DNA from: Chlorobaculum parvum NCIB 8327 | GTDB taxonomy: Bacteria > Bacteroidota > Chlorobiia > Chlorobiales > Chlorobiaceae | NCBI RefSeq assembly: GCF_000020505.1 | Contig: NC_011027.1 | Coordinates: 666,001 to 730,000, forward strand | DNA: 64,000 nt | Reading direction: 5' to 3' | In this document: piece after piece, positions 29,721-41,183 of the stretch | Position numbering within the stretch: the first letter of the stretch is position 1 | Layout: each line of letters starts with the position of its first letter | Position numbers and translations under genes: made by a program | Notes under the pieces: model-generated | The model's database searches: none | The model's input: the letters and a program-made list of their open reading frames with translations, nothing else | Told to the model about the DNA's origin: nothing

Positions 29721-30947
29721 TTACTCCGAGGCGGAGGCGAGCAACATGTCGATTTCTCGGAAGGGAAAACCGGTCAGTTCAGCGAGGACTTTTTTTGTGA
29801 CGTAGCCTTTGTAAAGGTAGGCGCCTTTTCTGAGGCTATGACTTTTCCAGAGGATTTCGGCGATGGTCTGGTGCTCTTTTAGTTTCTGGAGGAATGGAAG
29901 CAGCGTGTTGGTCAGGGCGTAGGTTGCGGTTTTGGCAACGGCTGACGGGATGTTCGGCACGCAGTAGTGGGTGACGCCGTGCTTGACGTAAATCGGGTTG
30001 GTGTGCGTCGTATGTCTGCTGGTGCCGAAGCAGGGGCTCTGGTCGATGGAGACGTCGATGATGACCGACCCGGGCTTCATGGTTTTGACCACCTGTTCAC
30101 TCACCAGCGGTTTGCTCAGTTTCTGCTTCGGACTGAGTGCACCGATCATTACATCCGAAATGCGGGCAAGCTCGGCGATGTAGTGGTCGTTGGCAATAGC
30201 CGTCACCAGATGCCGGTTGAAAAACGCTTCGAACCGGCGTAACCGGTTGATCTCCTTGTCGATAACCGTCACCTGCGCACCGAGACCAAGCGCGTCCTGC
30301 GCAGCGAACAGGCCGACCGTTCCGGCTCCGATGATGGTGACGTGAGCGGGGGGGACGCCCGCGATGCCGCCAAGCAGAATGCCGCTGCCGCCATAGCCGG
30401 TTTCGAGATATTTTGCCGCGGTTTGGATGGCGAGGGAGCCTGCGATTTCGCTCAGCGTCCGCACGATGGGCAGTTCGCCGTCCCGCGTTTCGATGAACTC
30501 GAAGCCGATCGCCGTGATGTTCTTGTCGCTCAGCGTCTTGAGCATCTGGTGAGTGACCGTACCAAGATGCACTGCCGAAATCAGAATCTGTCCTGGCTGG
30601 AACAGCGCCATCTCCTCCGGCTGCGGCGGCGAAACCTTGACGATGACGTTCGCTTCTTCGTACAACTCTTCAGGCGACGAGGCGATCACTGCTCCGGCTT
30701 CGGCGTAGTCGTGGTCATGAAAGTTGCAGAAAATGCCCGCCTTGCTTTCGATGATGACCCTGATGCCCTGTTCGGTCAGAATCTGTGCACCTGCCGGTGA
30801 AAGCGCAACCCTCCGTTCATCCTGTGCTCGCTCTCGTGGAATGGCGATGGCGATGCTCATCGTTTTTTCCGGCTTGATCAGCCAGCGTTCGAGCGTTTTT
30901 ACTCCGAGTTCAAATTCGAGCGTTCCCAGGTCGGATGAATAGCCCAT
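29721..30947 (-). CDS. ald: alanine dehydrogenase/PntA-family protein, divergent copy
   Basis: A 408-aa member of the alanine dehydrogenase/transhydrogenase family, longer and more divergent than the second copy at 57.3 kb. Residues 1-29 are an extra segment before the canonical start (IAIPRERAQDERRVALSPAG). The active-site lysine (VIVKVSPP) and histidine (SAVHLGTV) are present, and the NAD fold is VTIIGAGTVGLFAAQDALG. It reversibly converts pyruvate, ammonia and NADH to alanine if active. It converges with crtH, 16 bases apart. Confidence 0.82.
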   Translation of the reverse strand: MGYSSDLGTLEFELGVKTLERWLIKPEKTMSIAIAIPRERAQDERRVALSPAGAQILTEQGIRVIIESKAGIFCNFHDHDYAEAGAVIASSPEELYEEANVIVKVSPPQPEEMALFQPGQILISAVHLGTVTHQMLKTLSDKNITAIGFEFIETRDGELPIVRTLSEIAGSLAIQTAAKYLETGYGGSGILLGGIAGVPPAHVTIIGAGTVGLFAAQDALGLGAQVTVIDKEINRLRRFEAFFNRHLVTAIANDHYIAELARISDVMIGALSPKQKLSKPLVSEQVVKTMKPGSVIIDVSIDQSPCFGTSRHTTHTNPIYVKHGVTHYCVPNIPSAVAKTATYALTNTLLPFLQKLKEHQTIAEILWKSHSLRKGAYLYKGYVTKKVLAELTGFPFREIDMLLASASE

Positions 30948-31046
30948 CGGTCTTAGGTGTGGATTGCATTACATAAATCAGTCACCGCTTTGGTGAGGAT
31001 CGGGAGCAACCCGTCGGCAGCTCCCGAATTCTGTCAGGCAGAGGTC

Positions 31047-31721
31047 TTACTTCGATTTGATCGGCACCCGTTCGATGGTTTCCTGCGGCCCATGGGACGG
31101 GCAGGTCGAGCCGGGCAGGTGGAAGCGTCCGCCGCTGACCGTGCAGAGCACACCTGAAGCCGCGTTGAGTGCACCTTTGGCAGCGTTGCCGGCCAAATCG
31201 AGCGGCATCTGCATGAACGGGAACGTCTCGACGAAATTGTTCATCGCCAGCAGCGAAGCCGGGCCGAGTCCGGCGGCGATCTTGCCGAGAGAATCAACCG
31301 GGTTGAGTCGTCCGGACTGCACTCTCGACACGATGCTCGAGACGCCCGACGGAAGCATCGTTGTTACGTTGTAGCCGATGGTCTGCGCGTAGGTGATGAA
31401 GCCCGGTACGTTCAAGCCGAGTACTGTTCTTCTGAATTTTTCAGCTCTGGTGAGCACCCTCACAGTGCCCTCTTTGATGATGGTGGTGCGGCAGGCGAGT
31501 CGTCCACCCTCAGCGAAAAGCTTGTCGGAAATGAAGGCTTTTTCGTCTTCGCCTGGCTGGGAAAGGCAATCGGCTCCTTCGAGCACATAAACGAAGCAGC
31601 TTTGGCAGATCGCGTTGCCGCCGCAGATGTAGCCGATATGGGCCTTGTTGTTCTTGGCGGTATTGAGCAGCAGATCACCGACCTGCGCTTCACACGGTTT
31701 GTCGTTGATGTAGATAGTCAT
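31047..31721 (-). CDS. csmJ: chlorosome envelope [2Fe-2S] protein CsmJ-like
   Basis: A 224-residue protein starting at MTIYINDKPCEAQVGD. The N-terminal 90 residues form an adrenodoxin-type ferredoxin domain with cluster ligands Cys33, Cys39, Cys42 and Cys77 (C-x5-C-x2-C-x34-C). The C-terminal part is hydrophobic and amphipathic (VPGFITYAQTIGYNVTTML, LLAMNNFVETFPFMQ). In C. tepidum CsmI, CsmJ and CsmX are such envelope proteins thought to control quenching or redox state of the chlorosome. CsmJ versus CsmI is chosen from length and neighbourhood. Confidence 0.87.
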   Translation of the reverse strand: MTIYINDKPCEAQVGDLLLNTAKNNKAHIGYICGGNAICQSCFVYVLEGADCLSQPGEDEKAFISDKLFAEGGRLACRTTIIKEGTVRVLTRAEKFRRTVLGLNVPGFITYAQTIGYNVTTMLPSGVSSIVSRVQSGRLNPVDSLGKIAAGLGPASLLAMNNFVETFPFMQMPLDLAGNAAKGALNAASGVLCTVSGGRFHLPGSTCPSHGPQETIERVPIKSK

Positions 31722-31856
31722 GGCCGTCTGATTTAAACATTGGTGATCGATCAGGAACAATCAGTTTGACTCGAAATTCTTCAGCTGATGTATAAAGAAA
31801 TATACTTCCGGTTCGATGGGTTTCAAAGGGGCAGGCCGTTCTGATTAAAAGCAAAA

Positions 31857-31889
31857 CCGGGCAAAGCCTACTGGATTGGCTTTGCCCGG
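31857..31889 (-). terminator. strong hairpin between csmX and csmJ
   Basis: CCGGGCAAAGCC (31857-31868) pairs perfectly with GGCTTTGCCCGG (31878-31889) over 9 bases. On the minus strand it is followed by TTTTGCTTTTAATC. It terminates csmX, so csmJ must have its own promoter or be reached by readthrough. Confidence 0.85.
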
Positions 31890-31896
31890 CGGTTGA

Positions 31897-32565
31897 TCAG
31901 TTGCAGGCCGCGCCGCTGTGTTCGTGCACTTTGAGTGCTTCGGGGGTCGCAAGTTTGCCGTGAGCGTTGACGCATGCTACTGTACCATCCACAGCCGTGA
32001 CGTCGCAACGGGCCTCGCCGTTTGTCTTTGCGGCTTCCGGCTTTGCTTCCGGACGGGCCAGGCCAAAAGCAGATTGTACTGCGTCGATCACCAGCTGAAT
32101 GGCATCACCGATTCCTTTGACCACATCGATGAGCAGCTCGACAGGCTCGATCGGGTGCCCGGTTGTTTCTCGCTGCGCCTGAAAGGCGATGGTGTCACGG
32201 AACTTGACCGCAGACTCCCAACCCATTTTACCCATGTACGCCGGAAGCTGGGTCGGATTGGTCAGGGTCATCCGCTTGGCTTCTTCGACGGTCGTCAGCA
32301 GGGTGATCTTGCCCGGTTTCTCTATGGTTGCCTGGCAGGCCATTCTTGTGCCCTCCTTGACGAGCGTGTCGGACAGCATCGCTTTTTCAGCGTCGCTCAT
32401 CGGTGAGAGCAGTTCGGCACCTTCAAGTATCTTCACATAACAGGTCTGGCAGATGGCGTTGCCGCCGCAGAAATATCCAATATGGCTGTGATTGGCTCGC
32501 GCCACATCAAGCAATCTATCCCCGGTTTGGGCCTGGCATTCTCTATCATTTATGACGATGTTCAT
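31897..32565 (-). CDS. csmX: chlorosome envelope [2Fe-2S] protein CsmX-like
   Basis: A 222-residue paralogue of CsmJ. The ferredoxin domain has Cys33, Cys39, Cys42 and Cys77 in the same spacing and the shared GYFCGGNAICQTC segment. The C-terminal domain is different from CsmJ after about residue 100: a helical amphipathic stretch (VELLIDVVKGIGDAIQLVI) and a tail with further cysteines (ARCDVTAVDGTVACVNAHG and a terminal AACN). The length matches CsmX of C. tepidum as I recall it. A 9-bp inverted repeat lies just before the start. Confidence 0.85.
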   Translation of the reverse strand: MNIVINDRECQAQTGDRLLDVARANHSHIGYFCGGNAICQTCYVKILEGAELLSPMSDAEKAMLSDTLVKEGTRMACQATIEKPGKITLLTTVEEAKRMTLTNPTQLPAYMGKMGWESAVKFRDTIAFQAQRETTGHPIEPVELLIDVVKGIGDAIQLVIDAVQSAFGLARPEAKPEAAKTNGEARCDVTAVDGTVACVNAHGKLATPEALKVHEHSGAACN

Positions 32566-32582
32566 GACTCTATGATTTTATG

Positions 32583-32609
32583 TTTATGTGGTGATTTTTG
32601 CCACATAAA
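32583..32609. promoter_or_regulatory. inverted repeat in the csmX leader
   Basis: TTTATGTGG (32583-32591) and CCACATAAA (32601-32609) are perfectly complementary over a 9-base spacer, ending 18 bases before the csmX ATG. It could be a regulator operator or a leader hairpin. Confidence 0.6.
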
Positions 32610-32752
32610 TACTAACTCTTCCGTTTCGGGAAATAGTTTCTACAATCGTTAAAATCGGACAGAATTTGGTGGTTTTTGACGCTTGGGTCGGGTGGCTGTT
32701 TGTGGGGGCTCGGCGTGCGGTGAGCTATTCCGAATTTGTCTTCGCCTCAATC

Positions 32753-32780
32753 AGGGCAGCCGCAAGGGACTGCCCCTACA
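32753..32780 (+). repeat. dispersed hairpin repeat ending in TGCCCCTACA, copy 1
   Basis: GGGCAG-CCGCAAGGGA-CTGCCC followed by CTACA. The same 3' arm TGCCCCTACA is seen at 36285-36294 and, inverted, at 58369-58378. It lies just past the mfd stop. Confidence 0.65.
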
Positions 32781-32790
32781 TTGTCCACGG

Positions 32791-36084
<3,294 letters not shown>

Positions 36085-36444
36085 GAGACGGGCGTCGATA
36101 CTGATTTTCAGACAAACAGAAATTCAGCCCGCGAAAGTAATTCGCAGACTGTGAGAGCCGCACTTCCGGGGCTTGGCAAAGCGCCCTGCGCCGGAGGCGG
36201 TTATAATAATATGGGAATATACTAAAGGGCGTTGAAAGAGCGAGGTGTGTTTTGCAAGGGAGGGGAGAGGGCAGGCGCGAGGCCTGCCCCTACAGGATAA
36301 TGGTGAAGCCGAGATGATTAGTATAATTGATGAATCTCGTTAGATTTACTTTTTAATTAGGCTGTCTGATTCAGAAAGACGCTTCTGCTTTTTCCGGATT
36401 ATGCAGATCAGTGTAAACAGTGTTAGCTCTCAAAAGAGATAAAT
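36085..36444. other. 360-base intergenic region between mfd and the TIR gene
   Basis: Contains the second dispersed hairpin repeat (36268-36294). From about 36300 the sequence turns AT-rich, marking the edge of the TIR segment. No gene is supported. Confidence 0.5.
36268..36294 (+). repeat. dispersed hairpin repeat ending in TGCCCCTACA, copy 2
   Basis: GGGCAGGC-GCGAG-GCCTGCCC followed by CTACA. The stem is nearly perfect and the 3' arm is identical to copy 1. Confidence 0.65.
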
Positions 36445-37209
36445 ATGCAATTCATACATACGGACCTGGGTTATAGGCAAAGAGGAGAAGTTGTTGAAAT
36501 CACTCTCACGAGTGGAGCCAATGTTCGCCTGATGGATAGCTCGAATTTCTCTAGTTATAAAAATGGTCGTAGGCATTCATATCACGGGGGTTTGGCTCGT
36601 CAATCTCCAATCCGTCTTGCAATTCCAAGTACAGGTCATTGGCATGTCGCGGTTGATATGCAAGGCCTTCGTGGTATTACAAGGGCCTCAGTGAGGGTAC
36701 TTCCAGGGTCGTTACCGGAAATAAGGCAAGCTCCGCTTACAGATGTGCCAAGTCTTGTCCAAAGGGACGTTCCACCACCGGTCGAATCAGGAGGTCGAAC
36801 TCATGATGTTTTTATATCCCATGCATCAGAGGATAAAGACGAAGTCGTTAGGTCATTAGCAAATGCGCTCGTATCACAAGGACTGAATGTGTGGTATGAT
36901 GAGTTTTCACTCCGCATTGGCGATAGCTTGCGTCAGAAAATTGATAGAGGATTGGCAACAAGTCGCATTGGACTTGTTGTGCTGTCACCAGCTTTTATAA
37001 ACAAAGGGTGGACTAATTACGAACTTGATGGAATTGTTACTCGTGCCGTTTCGGGTGAGCAGATACTTCTTCCCATTTGGCACAACATTACTAAGCAGCA
37101 GGTTGTCGATTTCAGCCCGTCTTTGGCCGATAAAGTCGCAAGAAGCACTGCGACACATACCGTTGATGAAATTGCCGAAGAAATAGCAGGTTTACTCAAT
37201 GAAAGATGA
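36445..37209 (+). CDS. DUF1883-TIR domain protein, candidate NADase/defence effector
   Basis: A 254-aa soluble protein. Residues 1-90 resemble DUF1883, a small beta-rich domain (QRGEVVEITLTSGANVRLMD, HWHVAVDMQG). After a proline-rich linker (100-115), residues 119-250 form a TIR domain: HDVFISHASEDKD, VWYDEFSLRIGDSLRQKI, then GLVVLSPAFINKGWTNYEL with Glu193 at the position of the catalytic glutamate of NAD-cleaving TIRs. The gene looks AT-richer than its neighbours and sits alone between mfd and an ABC gene. No Thoeris or other partner is adjacent, so a role in phage defence is inference. Confidence 0.75.
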   Translation: MQFIHTDLGYRQRGEVVEITLTSGANVRLMDSSNFSSYKNGRRHSYHGGLARQSPIRLAIPSTGHWHVAVDMQGLRGITRASVRVLPGSLPEIRQAPLTDVPSLVQRDVPPPVESGGRTHDVFISHASEDKDEVVRSLANALVSQGLNVWYDEFSLRIGDSLRQKIDRGLATSRIGLVVLSPAFINKGWTNYELDGIVTRAVSGEQILLPIWHNITKQQVVDFSPSLADKVARSTATHTVDEIAEEIAGLLNER

Positions 37210-37577
37210 GAAAAATCGCATAGCAATGGTTTTCAGTAACCGCTCTGTTTCACAGCAAACCTCAACCCTAACCCCAAGATTTAAGCGCACCTGAAAAATC
37301 GATATACATTTAAACTATTGGCTGCAGCTGGATTCCTGAGCAAGTCGTAATTGTCTTGATTACCAAGTTATTGTGCTTTTCGCGATGACAGGCCTAGAGG
37401 CAGACGCGCACACATCACCAATCCCCCCTCAACTTTCTCCCCTATACTTTGTGAAAATTGTGCAAATTGCACTGTTGCGACCTGTTGCGGCCGCAATTGT
37501 CAAAGTTCTCTGTCGTACATTCACCTTCATCAAAGCTGCGCTTTTCGCCAATGGGCGCGGGCGCATGGTTATTATTT
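37210..37577. other. 368-base region downstream of the TIR gene
   Basis: AT-rich at first, then GC-rich toward the ABC gene. Palindromes GTGCAAATTGCAC (37460-37472) and TTGCGGCCGCAA (37485-37496) lie about 80-120 bases before the ABC start and may be promoter-associated. No gene is supported. Confidence 0.45.
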
Positions 37578-38543
37578 ATGGAGCATCTTCTCGAACTCAA
37601 GGATCTCAAAACCTGGTATCGTACCGATAACGGCATCGCCAAAGCTGTTGATGGCGTCTCTTTTTCCCTCGCCAAGAACCGGATTCTCGGCATTATCGGG
37701 GAGTCGGGATCGGGCAAATCGGTGACGGCGCTTTCGATCATGCGGCTGGTACCGATGCCGCCGGGCTACTTCGCGGGCGGGGATATTCTCTGGAAAAACC
37801 GCAGTCTCGTCAAGGCTTCCGAGGAAGAGATGCGCAAGATTCGTGGCAACGAGATTGCCATGATTTTTCAGGAGCCGATGAGCTCGCTGAACCCGGTCTA
37901 CAACTGCGGCGACCAGATCATGGAGCAGATTCTGAACCATCGAGACGTGAGCAAGTCCGAGGCGCGGCGGCAGGCGGTCGAGCTGCTGAACCTGGTCGGT
38001 ATCCCGAATCCTTCGGAGCGCATCGACTCCTACCCGCACGAGATGTCGGGCGGTATGCGCCAGCGGGTGATGATTGCGATGGCGCTTTCGTGCGGCCCGG
38101 AGCTTTTGATTGCCGACGAACCGACGACGGCGCTTGATGTGACCGTGCAGGCGCAGATTCTGGAGCTGATCGGCAAGCTGCGCGAGGAGCGGGGGATGAG
38201 CGTGATGCTCATCACGCACGACTTCGGAGTCGTGGCCGAGCTGTGCGAAGAGGTCGTCGTCATGTACGCTTCGCGCATTGTCGAAACTGGTACGGTGCGG
38301 CACATTTTCGAGAATCCGCTCCATCCTTACACGCAGGGGCTGCTCAAGTCGATTCCGCGCCTTGGTGCGAAAAAGGAGCGGCTGAACGTGATCGAGGGCA
38401 ACGTGCCGAGCGCCACGCGCTTGCCGGAAGGGTGCCGGTTCGCCGGACGCTGTCCGCTGGCCGACGCGCACTGCCGACAGGCGCAACCGCCACTCGTCGA
38501 ATATGAACAGGGCCATCAGGCGGCCTGCTGGAAAATCGCCTGA
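37578..38543 (+). CDS. oligopeptide/dipeptide-type ABC transporter ATP-binding protein
   Basis: A 321-aa OppD/DppD-type ATPase, from the ATG of [14 protein letters not shown]. Walker A is GESGSGKS (41-48), the signature MSGGMRQRV and Walker [13 protein letters not shown]. The C-terminal oligopeptide-ABC extension has the paired cysteines [15 protein letters not shown] that in some members bind an Fe-S cluster. No permease or binding protein is in the window, so it is an orphan here; its partners must be elsewhere. An upstream longer frame is rejected as lacking family similarity. Confidence 0.88.
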   Translation: MEHLLELKDLKTWYRTDNGIAKAVDGVSFSLAKNRILGIIGESGSGKSVTALSIMRLVPMPPGYFAGGDILWKNRSLVKASEEEMRKIRGNEIAMIFQEPMSSLNPVYNCGDQIMEQILNHRDVSKSEARRQAVELLNLVGIPNPSERIDSYPHEMSGGMRQRVMIAMALSCGPELLIADEPTTALDVTVQAQILELIGKLREERGMSVMLITHDFGVVAELCEEVVVMYASRIVETGTVRHIFENPLHPYTQGLLKSIPRLGAKKERLNVIEGNVPSATRLPEGCRFAGRCPLADAHCRQAQPPLVEYEQGHQAACWKIA

Positions 38544-38568
38544 ACGCAACGAAAGCTATCAAAGCAGC

Positions 38569-39279
38569 ATGTCTGACACTACCATTTTGATCGTCGAAGA
38601 TGACCGGAACCTTGCCGGGCTCCTGAAGTACAACCTCGAAAAAGCGGGCTACAGCTGCCTGCACGCCGCCACTGGAGAGGAGGCGCTCGAACAGCTTCGG
38701 CAGCATGCGGTCAATATGGTGCTGCTCGACATCATGCTGCCCGGCATCGACGGCTTTGAAGTGTGCCGCCGGATCCGGCAGGATGTGCAGTGGAGCGACC
38801 TGCCCATCGTGATGCTGACCGCCAAGGGCGAGGAGATCGACAAGGTGTTCGGCTTCGAGCTTGGCATCGACGATTACGTCGTCAAGCCCTTCAGTCCTCG
38901 CGAACTGAACCTCAGAATTCGCGCCATCCTGAAGCGCGACCGGCGCAACCGCAGCAACGTGCAGGAGGTGCTTCGCGCCGATGGCATCGAAATCGACATC
39001 GGCAAGCATATCGCCAAGCTCGACGGCCAGCCGCTGGCGCTTACCCTCATGGAGTTCAAGCTGCTCGCCCTTTTGCTCAAACGCAGAGGGCAGGCGCAGA
39101 CGCGCGAAGTGCTCCTGAGCGACGTGTGGGATGTGGACAAGAGCATCAACACCCGCACCATCGACACCCACGTCACCCGCCTCCGCGAAAAGCTCGGCGA
39201 TGCCGGAAAGCTCATCAAAACCGTGCGCGGGCTCGGCTACAAGTTCGACGAAGGCGAAGAGGAGTCCGGTGAAGGCTAA
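38569..39279 (+). CDS. OmpR/PhoB-type response regulator
   Basis: A 236-aa transcription factor. The receiver domain has acidic Glu10-Asp11-Asp12, the phosphoacceptor Asp54 (LLDIMLPG), Thr84 and Lys106 (VVKPF). The C-terminal winged helix has LTLMEFKLLALLLKRRGQ and RTIDTHVTRLREKLG. I start at MSDTTILIVEDD. Its partner kinase overlaps its 3' end by 11 bases. PhoB-like by order and by the partner's PhoR-like layout; phosphate control is not proven. Confidence 0.93.
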   Translation: MSDTTILIVEDDRNLAGLLKYNLEKAGYSCLHAATGEEALEQLRQHAVNMVLLDIMLPGIDGFEVCRRIRQDVQWSDLPIVMLTAKGEEIDKVFGFELGIDDYVVKPFSPRELNLRIRAILKRDRRNRSNVQEVLRADGIEIDIGKHIAKLDGQPLALTLMEFKLLALLLKRRGQAQTREVLLSDVWDVDKSINTRTIDTHVTRLREKLGDAGKLIKTVRGLGYKFDEGEEESGEG

Positions 39280-41059
39280 GGTCTCATTCAGACTCGGCCT
39301 GGTTTTCGGTCTGATCGTCTTTTTCTCGCTCGCCCTGAGCTACGTGTATCAGGGGCGACATCTTCGCGAGGTGGTGTTCAAGACGGTTCGCGCCGGCCTG
39401 TTGCACGACCTCAAGCTCAATGCCGGGATGCTCGATCAGCGCCCCGACGGCTGGCCGGACATCGCGCTCTCCGACCGCTGGGCGGACAAGGTCGGCAAGG
39501 CGCTCGACCTTCGCGTGACGCTCATCGACCTCGATGGCCGGGTGATTGGTGACTCCTACATTCCCACGGAAAAAATTCCTTCCATTCCGAATCATCGGGA
39601 TCGGGTTGAAATCAAATCGGCGCTCTCCAGCGGGCTGGGCGAATCGAAGCGTTTCAGCGAGACCATCCGCGAGAACATGCTCTACATGGCCATGCCGGTC
39701 GGCAAGCCCGACACCTGGGCCGTCCTCCGGCTGGCGAAACCTCTGCACGACATCGGCCAGGTGGAAGCGCAGATCGACCGTGGCATCGAGGGCGGCCTGT
39801 TCTGGGCGCTTCTGCTTGCGCTTACTGCCGGAGGGCTTTCGGCGTTTTTCCTGTCGCGCCCGCTGGGGCGTATTGCCGATGCGGCCGACCGGTTCCTGCA
39901 TGGCGAAACCGAGGTGCAGATTCCCGTAAAGCATGACGATGAGATCGGACGCCTTGCGCGAGCCTTCAACTACCTCTCCGAAGAGATCGTCAGGCTGACG
40001 CGCAAGGAGGAGTGGCTTCGCGAAGTGCTTTCAAGTATTCGCGAGTCGATTATCGTGACCAACGCTTCGGGCGAAATCGTGCTGGCCAATCCGGCGGCGT
40101 CGCGCCTGTTCATGATCGAGGGGGCGCGGAAACGGTCGATTCCAGTCGATCACATCGAACTTCCGGAGATGCGGGAGCTGTTCGTGCGTGTGCATGCCCG
40201 CCAGAGCGGAATCTACAACGAAGAGCTGAGCGTTATGACTGCCCGGGGCGAGCGGGTGTTCAAGGTCACCGCCGTGCCGGTCGTGAAGGGCGAGCAATTC
40301 GACGGCACGGTGCTGGTCATCAACGACATCACCCGCCTGCGCAACCTGGAACGCACCCGCCGCGACTTCGTTTCCAGCGTGTCGCACGAGTTGCGTACGC
40401 CGTTGGCGAGCATCAAGGGCTATACCGAAACCCTGCTCGAAGGCGCGGTCAACGATCCGGAGCATGCCACTGCATTTCTGCGCATCATCCAGCAGGAGAG
40501 CGAGCAACTCACCGCGCTCATCAACGACGTGCTCGACCTGTCGCGCATCGAATCGGGCAAGATCATCTATAATTTTGAGCCGGTCGATGTGAAGCCGGCG
40601 CTCGAAAAAACGATGGCGCTGTTCGAGCCTGCCGCGTCCCGCAAAGGGGTGCGCATCGAGCTGAACGTGCCCGATGGGTTGCCGCCGGTGCTGGCCGACC
40701 GGAACTATTTCGATATCGTGATGCGCAACCTCATCGACAATGCGGTTAAATACGTCGATGCGAACCGCGGGCGTGTCAGGGTCAGCGCCTGCAAGGCCGA
40801 TCAGAACGTCGCTATCGAGGTTTCCGATAACGGCATCGGTATTCCGCAGGCCGATCTGAAGCGGATTTTCGAGCGCTTCTACCGCGTTGACAAGGCCCGC
40901 TCGCGGGAGCTTGCCGGCACTGGTCTCGGACTGTCGATCGTCAAGCACATTCTGCTCGCGCACAAAGGGAATGTCGAGGTGCGCTCAAAAACCAACAGCG
41001 GTTCTACTTTTACGGTGACCTTCCCGATTGCCGGAAAGGAAGCTGCTTCGAGCACCTGA
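39269..41059 (+). CDS. PhoR-type sensor histidine kinase
   Basis: Membrane kinase of 596 aa. A GTG at 39269, preceded by GAGGAG, is the likely start (MKAKVSFRLGLVFG); longer upstream frames only mirror the regulator gene. Membrane spans lie at about 8-27 and 175-196 with an extracytoplasmic sensor between. HAMP follows (about 196-248), then PAS (about 250-355), HisKA with His373 (VSHELRTPLASIKGY) and HATPase (NLIDNAVKYV, DNGIGIPQADL, GTGLGLSIVKHI). Pairs with the preceding regulator. Confidence 0.92.
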   Translation: MKAKVSFRLGLVFGLIVFFSLALSYVYQGRHLREVVFKTVRAGLLHDLKLNAGMLDQRPDGWPDIALSDRWADKVGKALDLRVTLIDLDGRVIGDSYIPTEKIPSIPNHRDRVEIKSALSSGLGESKRFSETIRENMLYMAMPVGKPDTWAVLRLAKPLHDIGQVEAQIDRGIEGGLFWALLLALTAGGLSAFFLSRPLGRIADAADRFLHGETEVQIPVKHDDEIGRLARAFNYLSEEIVRLTRKEEWLREVLSSIRESIIVTNASGEIVLANPAASRLFMIEGARKRSIPVDHIELPEMRELFVRVHARQSGIYNEELSVMTARGERVFKVTAVPVVKGEQFDGTVLVINDITRLRNLERTRRDFVSSVSHELRTPLASIKGYTETLLEGAVNDPEHATAFLRIIQQESEQLTALINDVLDLSRIESGKIIYNFEPVDVKPALEKTMALFEPAASRKGVRIELNVPDGLPPVLADRNYFDIVMRNLIDNAVKYVDANRGRVRVSACKADQNVAIEVSDNGIGIPQADLKRIFERFYRVDKARSRELAGTGLGLSIVKHILLAHKGNVEVRSKTNSGSTFTVTFPIAGKEAASST

Positions 41060-41183
41060 TCATCCCGGTTTCCCTCCTGCGGCCAGGCTTCGGTTAGTTC
41101 CGGATTTTTTGTATTAATAAGCACCGAACAGCTTTCGTCAGATTTGCTGTCGCTTGACCCTTTGAATACGAATTGTTGTTGTC

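Noticed and set aside
37458-37577. 40-codon N-terminal extension of the ABC ATPase
   Set aside because: Family N-terminus begins at [10 protein letters not shown]; the extension crosses promoter palindromes.
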